Shown here piece after piece: positions 16,913 to 24,763 of a stretch of 64,000 bases of DNA. Source of the stretch: Gordonia sp. KTR9. Its GTDB lineage: Bacteria; Actinomycetota; Actinomycetes; Mycobacteriales; Mycobacteriaceae. The stretch covers positions 2,914,001-2,978,000 of the forward strand of contig NC_018581.1 of NCBI RefSeq assembly GCF_000143885.2, in the 5' to 3' direction. Numbering within the stretch: position 1 is the first letter of the stretch; every line of letters begins with the position of its first letter. Made by a program: the position numbers and the translations under genes. A model generated the notes under the pieces. The model did not search any database and was not told the DNA's origin. It worked only from the letters and a program-made list of their open reading frames with translations.

Positions 16913-18178
16913 TCAGCGCCCTCCGAACATCTCGACCGCGTGGGCCAGGTGCAGATCCCCGTCGCTCGCGTACGAGCGTGTCGCCTCCTCGAGCGTGACA
17001 CCGTCGACCGCTGCCTCCCAGGACTGGCGAAGGCTGCGCACGCCGGCCGCGGGCCCGTCGGGGTGGGCCGCCACACCGCCTCCGGCCAGCATGAGCACAT
17101 CGGTGGTCTGAACCGCGTCGAACGTCGGTCCCGGTGTCGAGACGTTCTGCCCGGAGGACAGCACCGGCAGCGGAGTGATGGTGTCACCCAGGGGGGTGAG
17201 CAGTGCCGCGACATTGCGGGACACCTCGTCGTCGGGCTCGTAGAACTTGCTACCGAGACCGCTGACGTGCAGGTGATCTGCACCTGCCAACCGGGCGAGC
17301 TTCTGCCACACGGCGTAGTCCACACCCAGCCCGGGGTAGCGCATGGAGGCGGCCAATCCGGCCCGGTGTCCGTGGATCGGGACCGAGCTGAACGACCGGA
17401 GCAGTTCGAGGGCGGGTAAACCCATGATCGGGATGTTGAGCATGACGCATCGGCCTCCGCCGTTGACGACGGTGTCATAGCGACGGCGCAGCCCGTACAG
17501 ATCGCCGGTGATGTTGAACGCGTACATCACCTGGTGGCCGGTCACCTGCTCGGCCTTGGCGATCTCGTCAGTCGCGACCGCAACCCGTCGCTCCAACGGC
17601 AGGTACGCCGGATCCGTCATCAGCTCGTCGTCTTTGATGACATCGATCGACGCCAATGCCAGCTCGCGGACGACCAACCGGAACTCGTCTTCGGACAAAC
17701 CCACGTTCGGCTTGACGATGGTTCCGATCAGCGCGCCCCGGGAGGCGTCGCTGATCAGATTCCTGGTCCCCCCGATCCCGAAGGCCGGCCCGGCGTGCGC
17801 CCCGACGAACTCGTCCGGAAGCTCGACGGACTGCAGGCGGCACGCGAACAGCTCTCCCAGCTCGAACAGGTTGCCGGCGATCGCCGTCTGCAAGCTGGCC
17901 AGGTCGACACCCACGTTCTCCATGGGGAACTCGATGGTGGCGATCGCCGCCCGGACCTTCTCCGGCTCGTGACGCGACGGCAGCGACGGGCGCACCCGGC
18001 CGAGTTCCCGGACATCCGCAACCCGGGCGGCGTGCCGTTCCCGAATCCGCGCGGATTCCCCCGGAACCGGGACGAAGGTGCCGCTCGACTGCTCACCGGC
18101 GAGCAACGCCGCGGCAGCGCTCGGGTCGATCTCCGACTCCAGGTAGTAGGTACAGCGAATGATTCGCGAGTCTCGCAT
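16913..18178 (-). CDS. RuBisCO-like protein (form IV), probable acid-sugar-phosphate decarboxylase or transcarboxylase
   Basis: 421 residues. The RuBisCO large-subunit fold is evident: TIVKPNVGLS with Lys156 (RuBisCO Lys175), the carbamylation/metal site IKDDE (Lys182, Asp184, Glu185), IHGHRAG (His271-Arg272) and a loop-6 Lys311 in GLGSKFYEPDDEV. The sequence around these sites differs from photosynthetic RuBisCO and from the methionine-salvage enolase. In D-apionate pathways such proteins (OiaX, OiaT) act on 3-oxo-isoapionate 4-phosphate made by a DUF1537 kinase, and that kinase is the next gene. Start at ATG 18178 (AAGAAGG upstream); the longer reading crosses the GntR operator. First gene of the operon. 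Confidence 0.9.
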   Translation of the reverse strand: MRDSRIIRCTYYLESEIDPSAAAALLAGEQSSGTFVPVPGESARIRERHAARVADVRELGRVRPSLPSRHEPEKVRAAIATIEFPMENVGVDLASLQTAIAGNLFELGELFACRLQSVELPDEFVGAHAGPAFGIGGTRNLISDASRGALIGTIVKPNVGLSEDEFRLVVRELALASIDVIKDDELMTDPAYLPLERRVAVATDEIAKAEQVTGHQVMYAFNITGDLYGLRRRYDTVVNGGGRCVMLNIPIMGLPALELLRSFSSVPIHGHRAGLAASMRYPGLGVDYAVWQKLARLAGADHLHVSGLGSKFYEPDDEVSRNVAALLTPLGDTITPLPVLSSGQNVSTPGPTFDAVQTTDVLMLAGGGVAAHPDGPAAGVRSLRQSWEAAVDGVTLEEATRSYASDGDLHLAHAVEMFGGR

Positions 18179-18229
18179 CGATGCGGCCCTTCTTCTGATC
18201 GCGGTGACCATCGACATCGCCACGACTTT

Positions 18230-18250
18230 GTACGTATGATTTGTACGTAC
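18230..18250. promoter_or_regulatory. GntR operator (perfect inverted repeat)
   Basis: GTACGTA (18230-18236), a 7-nt spacer and TACGTAC (18244-18250) form a perfect dyad; read differently, TTGTACGTA occurs twice, 13 bp apart. It covers the -10 box and expected start site of the RuBisCO-like operon promoter and sits 84 bp upstream of the GntR gene. Repression by the adjacent GntR/UTRA protein is the natural reading. Confidence 0.75.
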
Positions 18251-18277
18251 TTTACGGGTGACATGAGTCACTGTCAA
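18249..18277 (-). promoter_or_regulatory. Promoter of the RuBisCO-like acid-sugar operon
   Basis: Minus strand: TTGACA (18277-18272), exact consensus, a 17-bp spacer, and TAAAGT (18254-18249), 4 of 6. A second palindrome, GTGAC-N4-GTCAC (18258-18271), lies wholly inside the spacer and could bind another regulator such as a CRP-like protein. The leader would be about 65 nt. Confidence 0.75.
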
Positions 18278-18333
18278 ACACGGGAGGAAAGCCGATCACG
18301 TCGACGTCCACGACGAAGTTCTACGATCAGCAT

Positions 18334-19233
18334 GTGCAGAACGAGGCAGAAGCGGACCGTCCCGGCATCGATCGGGACGACACCCGGCCACTGCACGTGC
18401 AGATACGCGACCTGCTGCACGCCGAGATCACCAGTGGGCGCGCGCGCCCCGGGAGTGCGCTACCCACCGAGCAGGAGCTTCAACAACGTTTCGGCGTCTC
18501 ACGGAGCGTCGTGCGCCAGGCACTCGGCGCCCTCGTCGAACTGGGCCTGGTACAGCGGTCGCGCGGTCGCGGAAGCATTGTTGCGGCGACCCCCACGCTC
18601 CGCCGCCGAGTCCAACGGGCCGGCGGCCTCGACGAGCAAGCCCAATCCCACGGCCAGCAGCTGGTGACACGAGTGCTCTCCGTCGAGACATCCCTGGCGC
18701 CTGAAACGGCTAGAGCCGCCCTGGGTTCCGGCCGTACAACCCGCATCGAACGACTCCGCTACCTCGGAGACCTGCCGGTTGCCTACATGACGACATGGGT
18801 CTCCGCCGACACCTTTCCGCACTTCACCGCGCAGCTGCTCGAGGGCAACTCCCTGCTCGGGCTCATGCGCGCCCATGGTTACGTACCCGTCGGCGGACCA
18901 CGACAGGTACAAGCGGTCGCCGCCGACGAGGTCGTGGCAGACCATCTGAAAGTCTCCCCCGGCGATCCACTGCTGTTGCTCGAAGGCGTGACCCGCGACG
19001 AATCCGGTTACGGACTCGAATGGTTTCGGGTGTGGCACCGGCAGAACACCGTCTTCGACGTCGATGCGTGGGTCGCTGACACGCACGACACCAAGGCAGT
19101 CGACCTCGACGCCGCGAGATCGCTCCTCGTCGAGCTCCAGAACACCGTGTCGGAACTACGTAGGGAACTCGGCAGCGAGGACAGCGCTCCAGGCCCGACC
19201 GGTGAGCGGTCCACCGTGGCCACCGATACATAG
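18334..19233 (+). CDS. GntR family regulator, HutC/UTRA subfamily
   Basis: 299 residues. The winged helix-turn-helix is at about 18-85 (LHVQIRDLLHAEITSGRARP, then LPTEQELQQRFGVSRSVVRQ and LVELGLVQRSRGRGSIV), and the UTRA effector domain at about 105-260, which usually binds a sugar phosphate or organic acid. It diverges from the RuBisCO-like operon and is its likely repressor. The start is uncertain: GTG 18334 lacks a Shine-Dalgarno sequence, while GGGAGG (18282-18287) stands 7 nt before an in-frame ATC at 18295, with no ATG, GTG or TTG between. About ten extra residues may therefore be translated. Confidence 0.9.
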   Translation: MQNEAEADRPGIDRDDTRPLHVQIRDLLHAEITSGRARPGSALPTEQELQQRFGVSRSVVRQALGALVELGLVQRSRGRGSIVAATPTLRRRVQRAGGLDEQAQSHGQQLVTRVLSVETSLAPETARAALGSGRTTRIERLRYLGDLPVAYMTTWVSADTFPHFTAQLLEGNSLLGLMRAHGYVPVGGPRQVQAVAADEVVADHLKVSPGDPLLLLEGVTRDESGYGLEWFRVWHRQNTVFDVDAWVADTHDTKAVDLDAARSLLVELQNTVSELRRELGSEDSAPGPTGERSTVATDT

Positions 19234-19386
19234 CAGCCGAATCAGGCGGCAACGAGGACGACCGGGGAAACGAAGACCTTTGGCAGAGAACCCAGCCCCC
19301 TCACCACACGCAGCGAAACTTGATGGTTCGAGCGCATGTGATGTGGGTCGCTAAAGCAGTCGTGAGACGAGACGACCGTGCAATAG

Positions 19387-19406
19387 TTAGGCAATGCTTG
19401 CCTTAA
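19387..19406 (+). promoter_or_regulatory. DtxR/IdeR-like inverted repeat over the doxX start codon
   Basis: TTAGG (19387-19391), 9 nt and CCTTAA (19401-19406) resemble the TTAGG-N9-CCTAA skeleton of iron or manganese boxes; the inner GGCAA-TGC-TTGCC is a perfect dyad. It overlaps the ATG at 19394. One base is inserted relative to the consensus, so the call is tentative. Confidence 0.35.
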
Positions 19407-19873
19407 CTGAGAGTGCTCGTCCGTGGCTGATCGGCGTCTACCGCATCGTCGTCGGTTTCCTTTTCTTCTGTCACGGGACGACGACGCTGTTCGCGTGGCC
19501 GATCGAACCGTACGGTGGCTCGACAGCAGAGTTCGGCGCGTGGCCGTCGTGGTGGGCCGCCGCGATCCAGGTGGTCGGCGGACTGCTCATCATGACCGGC
19601 GTCGGAACCCGGGTTGCGGCATTCGTCAGTGCGGGAAGCATGGCGGTGGCCTACTTCTGGAAGCACCAGGGCGACGGGCTGCTGCCGATTCAGAACGACG
19701 GTGAGTCCTCGGCGCTCTTCTGCTGGGCGCTTCTGATCCTGGTCGTCATCGGCCCGGGCAAGCTGACCGCGCAGTCCGTTCTCGATCGTCTACGCGGCAA
19801 CGCGATCCCCGTAAATCAGACAGACACAGAGTCGATCTCGGAGCCACCCGAAACGTCGATGGTCCGACAGTAG
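19394..19873 (+). CDS. DoxX family membrane protein
   Basis: 159 residues with four transmembrane helices (about 12-30, 50-68, 72-90 and 108-125). The motifs YRIVVGFLFFCHGTTTLF, GGLLIMTGVGTRVAAFVSAG and AYFWKHQ are those of DoxX. In mycobacteria a DoxX protein works with superoxide dismutase and SseA in thiol and oxidative stress defence, but most family members are unassigned. The C-terminal tail is polar. It is a single gene; its start codon lies in an inverted repeat resembling a metal-regulator box. Confidence 0.85.
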   Translation: MLALTESARPWLIGVYRIVVGFLFFCHGTTTLFAWPIEPYGGSTAEFGAWPSWWAAAIQVVGGLLIMTGVGTRVAAFVSAGSMAVAYFWKHQGDGLLPIQNDGESSALFCWALLILVVIGPGKLTAQSVLDRLRGNAIPVNQTDTESISEPPETSMVRQ

Positions 19874-20018
19874 GACACCGGCAGGACAATGAATCCTGAG
19901 CCAAGCGCGCACCGATGAATTCTGCCAGTCGTGAGGGTCTGCCTCGGTGTGGACAACGTCGTCCGCACCGAGGCAGACCGATGTCCACAGACATCGACGA
20001 CCAGAAGGCAGGCTCACG

Positions 20019-20459
20019 ATGACCGACGCGACCGGGGCGACCCTCACCTATACCTTCGGCGCTTCGCCTGACGCGGTGTTCGACGCGTGGACGACACCGG
20101 CGCTCTTCGCGACCTGGTTCGGCGGCAGCACAAACGAGGTGCCCGTCGATTCGGTCGCGCTCGACGCCCGATCCGGCGGCACTTGGGCCGCGACGATGAT
20201 CGTCGCGGAAGACATGCCCGAATTCCACTGGCGCGGTGAGTACGTGGAGGTCGTGCGACCGAACAAGCTCGTGCTGACGATGACGGACGAGCCCGGTGAC
20301 GAGCGCGAACTCCTCACCGCGGACTTCATCGCCGTCGATGCCGGTACCGAACTCCGATTCAGCCAGACCGGCGGGAACCTCACGGACGAGCAGTACGACT
20401 ACGCCGCCGCCGGCTGGCGCGCGGCGTTCGAGACGCTGGACTCGCTGCTGGCCGACTGA
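20019..20459 (+). CDS. SRPBCC/AHSA1 domain protein
   Basis: 146 residues. YTFGASPDAVFDAWTTPALF, then ATWFGG, is the typical opening of Aha1/CalC-type START-like proteins, and the end (QYDYAAAGWRAAFETLDSLL) matches the conserved GW...L.L helix. Such small soluble proteins bind lipids or drugs or act as resistance factors; the actual role is unknown. Start chosen at ATG 20019 with AGAAGG 10 nt upstream rather than the GTG/ATG codons further up. It converges with the DUF5996 gene across a strong hairpin. Confidence 0.8.
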   Translation: MTDATGATLTYTFGASPDAVFDAWTTPALFATWFGGSTNEVPVDSVALDARSGGTWAATMIVAEDMPEFHWRGEYVEVVRPNKLVLTMTDEPGDERELLTADFIAVDAGTELRFSQTGGNLTDEQYDYAAAGWRAAFETLDSLLAD

Positions 20460-20519
20460 CCGACCCGCCGGTGTCTCGATCCTGACCCGGGGCTGCGGGC
20501 TGCGGGCATCGGACTGGCA

Positions 20520-20573
20520 GACTTCGTTTCGTCGACGCGACCTCGACCGAAGTCGCGTCGACGAAACGAAGTC
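20520..20573. terminator. 22-bp perfect inverted repeat between convergent genes
   Basis: Arms 20520-20541 and 20552-20573 are perfectly complementary over 22 bp (starting GACTTCGTTTCGTCGACG) with a 10-nt loop. It sits in the 150-bp gap between convergent stop codons, so a bidirectional terminator is likely. No T-tract follows. The stem is unusually long. Confidence 0.65.
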
Positions 20574-20612
20574 CGGGTGTCCGGTCCCGACTGTCGATGG
20601 CCTGGCCCGCGC

Positions 20613-21500
20613 CTACTCCCAGCCCGCGGTCTCCGCCGCCGCCTGATGGGTTTGCCGAAGGAAGTTCAGAACCATGGCGTCCGGATCCTCGGCTTGGCGC
20701 ACGAGGTGATACGGCAGAACGTATTCCCCCAGCGCGGCATCCCAGCGGGCCGGGGCCTCGACCGCAGGGTGGGTGTCGTAGCCCTCGGGATGCGGGTACG
20801 CGTATGCGTAGAAGGCGCCCTCCTCGGCGCCCCCTGGCCAATATCCCGCGCTCGACACCTCGTCGCTGTAAGCCTCGTGCATCACCCAGTCGGGACAATT
20901 CGGCACCCCACCGGGATGTTGCGGCGCACTGCGTCCCGAGAAACGCGTGACAGCCAGATCGAAAGCGCCCCAGAAGAAGTGCACTGGTGACGACTTTCCC
21001 CGGAACTCGCCGCGGAACGTCGACAACACACGATGAGCACTGACGAGCGACCGCCAGAACCTCGACACGGCCTCTGCGTCGTACGACGAGTGGGCGGTGT
21101 CCTCGGCGAACGGGGTCGCCTCGGGCAATTCGACGGGGGTCGCGACGATGTCGATGTCGAAACCCAGATCGGTGAGGTGGGACGTGTACTCGGTGTAGAA
21201 GTCGGCCACCGTCCGAGGTTCGAGCTTCATTCGACGAGTGGTTCCGTCGGTCACCAAGAGGAGCAATTCGTGGTCCAGGAAGTCGAAGCGGATCTCGAGA
21301 CCGCGGCCTCCGACGGCCATCAGCGATGTGGTGAGTCCTCGCGCGTCGACATACAACGGCACCCCCCACCAGTGATTGACCTCCGGACCGAGAGCCAGGC
21401 GCGTCTTGCCGACGATCTGGGTCCACAACTGCACTGTGTCCCTGGTATCGATCCACGAATCCACCGGTAGCGCGGGCCATGCCTCGTATTGCGTCTCCAT
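20613..21500 (-). CDS. DUF5996 family protein
   Basis: 295 residues, soluble. It has the family pattern WPALPVDSWIDTRDTVQLWT near the start, VNHWWGVPLYVDARGLTTS near 45, SSPVHFFWGAFDLAVTRFSG near 170, and AYSDEVSSAGYWPGG near 210. Aromatic residues and histidines are well conserved in the family, suggesting an enzyme, but no reaction is known. It is monocistronic, with its promoter presumably in the 190 bp shared with the divergent small membrane protein gene. Confidence 0.75.
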   Translation of the reverse strand: METQYEAWPALPVDSWIDTRDTVQLWTQIVGKTRLALGPEVNHWWGVPLYVDARGLTTSLMAVGGRGLEIRFDFLDHELLLLVTDGTTRRMKLEPRTVADFYTEYTSHLTDLGFDIDIVATPVELPEATPFAEDTAHSSYDAEAVSRFWRSLVSAHRVLSTFRGEFRGKSSPVHFFWGAFDLAVTRFSGRSAPQHPGGVPNCPDWVMHEAYSDEVSSAGYWPGGAEEGAFYAYAYPHPEGYDTHPAVEAPARWDAALGEYVLPYHLVRQAEDPDAMVLNFLRQTHQAAAETAGWE

Positions 21501-21690
21501 GCCCCTATGATCCCGGACGCGTCAACTCGACGAGCGCGCCCCAGAATGCCCACGAGGTCGGGGCTGGGTGATGGCTACACGGCGGCGCCTGCCACCTGTG
21601 GAGTTCGGCAACAGGAGGGTCGAAGGACCGCTTAACCTGTCGGGATCAGAGGCGCCACGCTACGTGTGCGCCATCACCGAGGAGGGCACA

Positions 21691-22041
21691 TTGCCGCGTA
21701 TCACGTTGGGAGCGATTCTGGTCTTCGTCGCGATCGGGAGCACCATGGTTGCCGCGCTGCTCGGGGCACCGGACTGGTTGATCATCGTCGTACTCACCGT
21801 GCTCTTCGTCTTTGCTCTCGTGCTGCCTACGGCGATCCGCGAGTTCGGACGGGATCAACCGACGTCGGTCGGCCGGTCGGGGCTCGGGAACCCGGAGGGT
21901 CCGCGTCCGACGCCGACGCGGCGGCGTCGACATGCCCAGAGCTCGGATTCGTCCTCGGGTTGGTTCGGATTCGATGGCGGCTGGTCGGGCGACGGCGGTT
22001 CTGATTCCTCCGGCGGAAGCTCGGGTGGCGGAGGAGACTGA
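21691..22041 (+). CDS. Small membrane protein with Gly/Ser-rich C-terminal tail
   Basis: 116 residues from TTG 21691, which has GGAGGG 4 nt upstream; an in-frame ATG at 21568 would add 41 residues. Two adjacent transmembrane helices (LGAILVFVAIGSTMVAALLG and WLIIVVLTVLFVFALVLPTA) precede a basic linker (TPTRRRRHAQ) and a low-complexity tail built of S, G, D and W that ends GGSSGGGGD. Such tails occur in actinobacterial envelope proteins of unknown role. The start is uncertain. It is followed by an SDR gene 98 bp downstream. Confidence 0.6.
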   Translation: MPRITLGAILVFVAIGSTMVAALLGAPDWLIIVVLTVLFVFALVLPTAIREFGRDQPTSVGRSGLGNPEGPRPTPTRRRRHAQSSDSSSGWFGFDGGWSGDGGSDSSGGSSGGGGD

Positions 22042-22139
22042 GCGGCCAGAGGCGGCTCGGCGACCGGTCGGGGCCGCTGTCAGGTCGTCGACACGATCCC
22101 CCGGTGGGCGGCATTGACGTGATCAGAAGAGGAGACCCG

Positions 22140-22979
22140 GTGAGCACGATCAGAACTGATCTGACGGCAGTTCTCGGCAGGAGCGTCGGTATGGCACTGC
22201 AGCGCCGCACGCTGCTACCTCGGGCAGTTTCCGAGGCCATCGCCGGCGAAGGACGCAGTGTTCGTGGACTCACCGTCGTCGTGACCGGCGCCTCGGCGGG
22301 GATCGGACGGGAATCCGTACGACAGCTCACCGCGCGCGGCGCGCATGTGGTGGCCGTGGCACGACGTCGGCAAGAACTGAGCGAGCTGTCCGACGAGACC
22401 GGCTGCGACTACAGACTCTGCGACCTTTCCGACGAGGCCTCGACCGCTGAATTGATCGACGAACTCCGACAGGAACCGGTCGACGTACTGGTCAACAACG
22501 CGGGCCATTCGATCCGACGAACCATCGTCGACTCCACCGACCGGTTGCACGACTACCAGCGCACCATCCGTCTCAACTACCTCGCCCCCGTCCAACTGTC
22601 TCTCGGCCTGCTGCCGGACATGATCGACCGTCGGTCAGGACACATCGTCAACGTGTGCACGTGGGGAATCATGGCGAACACCTTTCCCAGGTTCTCGGCC
22701 TACGCTGCGTCGAAGAGCGCACTGGCCATCTTCGGCCGGAGCCTCAACGCGGAAAACCCTCACCCACACGTTCGGGCGACGAACGTCTACTTTCCACTCG
22801 TACGAAACGAGATGATCTCGCCCACAGCGGAATACGACAACACTCCGGCACTCAGCGTTGACGAGGCCGGCCGGTGGATCGTCCGCGCGATCACCCACCG
22901 TCCGACCTCCGTGGCGCCGGCTGCCGTACGTACACTGCTACCGGTCATCGACTATTTCGCACCGACGGCCGCCGACTAG
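22140..22979 (+). CDS. Short-chain dehydrogenase/reductase (lipid-type)
   Basis: 279 residues. TGASAGIG (49-56), NNAGHS, VNVCTWGIMAN and YAASK give the SDR cofactor site and catalytic Ser/Thr-Tyr-Lys region, though the active-site serine position reads VCTWG, which is unusual. The roughly 40-residue N-terminal extension is typical of mycobacterial SDRs that act on lipids or sit next to acyl-CoA ligases. The end (IRPTSVAPAAV-type block and ADLLPVIDYF-like tail) also fits. GTG start with AGAGGAG 5 nt upstream. No clear operon partner. Confidence 0.78.
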   Translation: MSTIRTDLTAVLGRSVGMALQRRTLLPRAVSEAIAGEGRSVRGLTVVVTGASAGIGRESVRQLTARGAHVVAVARRRQELSELSDETGCDYRLCDLSDEASTAELIDELRQEPVDVLVNNAGHSIRRTIVDSTDRLHDYQRTIRLNYLAPVQLSLGLLPDMIDRRSGHIVNVCTWGIMANTFPRFSAYAASKSALAIFGRSLNAENPHPHVRATNVYFPLVRNEMISPTAEYDNTPALSVDEAGRWIVRAITHRPTSVAPAAVRTLLPVIDYFAPTAAD

Positions 22980-23210
22980 GCGATCGCGTCGATCACCTGA
23001 CCAGCTGCGGACAGGCTCTCATCCGCTTCTGCGGCAACCGAGCTGTTGCCCGGCATGAAGCCGGAAGAGTCATCGTGGACGATCAGGCCTATTGGAATCA
23101 CGACGACAGCGAATTGCGCTCATACGGACCGCCGTCCCTATTTTCATTTGTTCCGGTGTCAATTCTCGGTGTGATAGACAGTGGTGAGACCTCAAGGCGG
23201 CGAATAGACG

Positions 23211-24050
23211 ATGAAACGACATATGCGGGTAATTCTGGTCCTGATACTGGCAATTGGGATCGGACAATGGTCGCCGGTCGTCGCCGGCGCGGCACCGGGC
23301 CCTGGAGGTGCCACGGTCCTGACACTGGACCCGGCGTTTCGGTCGCTACCGATGAACTGGCTCCGCGGGGAGCTGTTCGCAGCACCGAATCACGTTGTGA
23401 ACGTGCCGTACAACAACTTCCCGGGCGCGACGAACACCCACCGCGGACGAGACAAGCTCAACGAGATGCTGCACGAGATCCCAGGGCGGAAGATCGTGGT
23501 GGGCCACAGTCAGGGTGCGCAAGTTCAAGACGACTGGCTACGCACATACGGACCGACCAGCGACATCGACCCCGCCACAGTGATGTTCGTGCTGACCGGT
23601 GATCTCGAATCGAAGTACAACGGCTGCGCCAATCAAGGCGGATGCCGGGCCGACTATGGCGGGAACAACTTCCCCGATGACACCCGGTACACCGTCAAGG
23701 TCGTTGCGAGACAGTACGACTACTGGGCCGACGCACCCAATCGTGATCTGATGACCGACGCTGCTCGTCGCAACCACAGCGCGTCGAACTCTGTTGGCGG
23801 ACAGGGCGAAGGCCGACCCGTCCACAACGACTACAGCATGATCGGGCTCGACGATCCGGCCAACAAGACCTTCGTCGAAGGCAACGTCACCTACATCCTC
23901 GGGTCGCCGGCCACCTACTACCTGCCGATGGTCACGCAGATGTGGACAACCGCCGCCCGAAAAGCGGTCGAGGACGCCCGACTTCGCCCAGAGGTCGAGA
24001 GGGCCTACGACCGGCCGATGGGGGATCCACCAGCACCCTCGGGCACCTGA
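23211..24050 (+). CDS. Secreted PE-PPE-domain serine hydrolase
   Basis: 279 residues with an N-terminal signal peptide (about 1-28: RVILVLILAIGIG then WSPVVAGAAPG). The rest is a PE-PPE (PF08237) alpha/beta-hydrolase domain: VVNVPYNNFPGATNTHRGRD, nucleophile elbow GHSQGA (Ser near 97) and HNDYSMIGLDDPANKTFVEG. In mycobacteria this domain has esterase or cutinase-like activity and is often fused to PE or PPE modules, which are absent here, as is usual outside Mycobacterium. The protein is probably exported to the envelope and acts on lipid esters. The 230 bp upstream are AT-richer and probably hold its promoter. Confidence 0.82.
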   Translation: MKRHMRVILVLILAIGIGQWSPVVAGAAPGPGGATVLTLDPAFRSLPMNWLRGELFAAPNHVVNVPYNNFPGATNTHRGRDKLNEMLHEIPGRKIVVGHSQGAQVQDDWLRTYGPTSDIDPATVMFVLTGDLESKYNGCANQGGCRADYGGNNFPDDTRYTVKVVARQYDYWADAPNRDLMTDAARRNHSASNSVGGQGEGRPVHNDYSMIGLDDPANKTFVEGNVTYILGSPATYYLPMVTQMWTTAARKAVEDARLRPEVERAYDRPMGDPPAPSGT

Positions 24051-24154
24051 CCCCGGCAACCATCTCGCGTGGATCAGGTGGAAACCGACGTCGAAACGGA
24101 CGCCGAGATCTACCATCAGTGCACAATCGGACGATGTGGTGAGCGAGGACCGGC

Positions 24155-24685
24155 ATGAAGAAGACTCTGAATTCTCTGTCCGAGAGCGACTATCTTCTCG
24201 TCCGTGAGACCAAGAAGTCCCAGATGGCCGGGCTCGACGAGGACGGGCTGATCGACCTCCATTCCCGCATCCGCCGCGCACGCAACAAACACGTCACCTT
24301 GTATCGCCGCGCGGGAGCGGAGAAGGTCAAGGCCAAGGGCGGCCGTGGCAGCGCCAAGGCGGCGAATGTCCGGAACGCCGCGAAAGCCGAGGTGTTCGAG
24401 GACGCGCTGAGTCGAGTGAGTCGGCGACTGGCTCGGGTCTCCCGCGACGCCGCGCTCGAGTTGAAGGCCGAAAGACTGGCACGCGCGCGTAACGATGAAC
24501 CAGTGTCGGGCAAGGGCGGCAAACCGCGCAAGAACGCGAGCGACGGTAAGGGCAAGGTGAACTCGTCGGGACGAATCCGTACGGACGACACGCGCGATTC
24601 GCCGGGCCGGAAGAAGTACGAGGCGTCGACCATCGCGGCCGGCGCGCGCCGTCAGACCAAGAAGGACCGGCGTCACGACTCCTGA
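24155..24685 (+). CDS. Conserved basic hypothetical protein
   Basis: 176 residues, very rich in Arg and Lys. The N-terminal half is predicted helical (SESDYLLVRETKKSQMAGLD, then LIDLHSRIRRARNKHVTLYR), and the C-terminal half is low-complexity and basic (GKGGKPRKNASDGKGKV). It looks like a nucleic-acid-associated or ribosome-associated protein, but no named domain was recognised. It is preceded by a weak Shine-Dalgarno sequence (GAGCGAGGA) and converges with a GNAT gene across a small hairpin that includes its own stop codon. Confidence 0.7.
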   Translation: MKKTLNSLSESDYLLVRETKKSQMAGLDEDGLIDLHSRIRRARNKHVTLYRRAGAEKVKAKGGRGSAKAANVRNAAKAEVFEDALSRVSRRLARVSRDAALELKAERLARARNDEPVSGKGGKPRKNASDGKGKVNSSGRIRTDDTRDSPGRKKYEASTIAAGARRQTKKDRRHDS

Positions 24686-24691
24686 CGCCGG
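24667..24691. terminator. Hairpin at the stop codon of the basic protein gene
   Basis: CCGGCGTCA (24667-24675) pairs with TGACGCCGG (24683-24691) over 9 bp with a 7-nt loop. The stem includes the stop codon. It lies between convergent genes. Confidence 0.5.
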
Positions 24692-24763
24692 CCGGCGTTG
24701 ACGGTCGCCGATGGTGAGCCGCCCGATCTTGTAGTGACAGTGGGGATATGGCGCCGACTAGTG

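Noticed and set aside
16912..17478. N-terminal extension of the DUF1537 kinase overlapping the RuBisCO-like gene
   Set aside because: The extension is the wrong frame of the RLP gene; the kinase signature starts at the ATG 16911, one base after the RLP stop.
22980..23210. Truncated gene remnant upstream of the PE-PPE hydrolase
   Set aside because: A readable stretch shadows into the hydrolase gene in another frame and has no family resemblance; the AT-richer composition fits a promoter region better.
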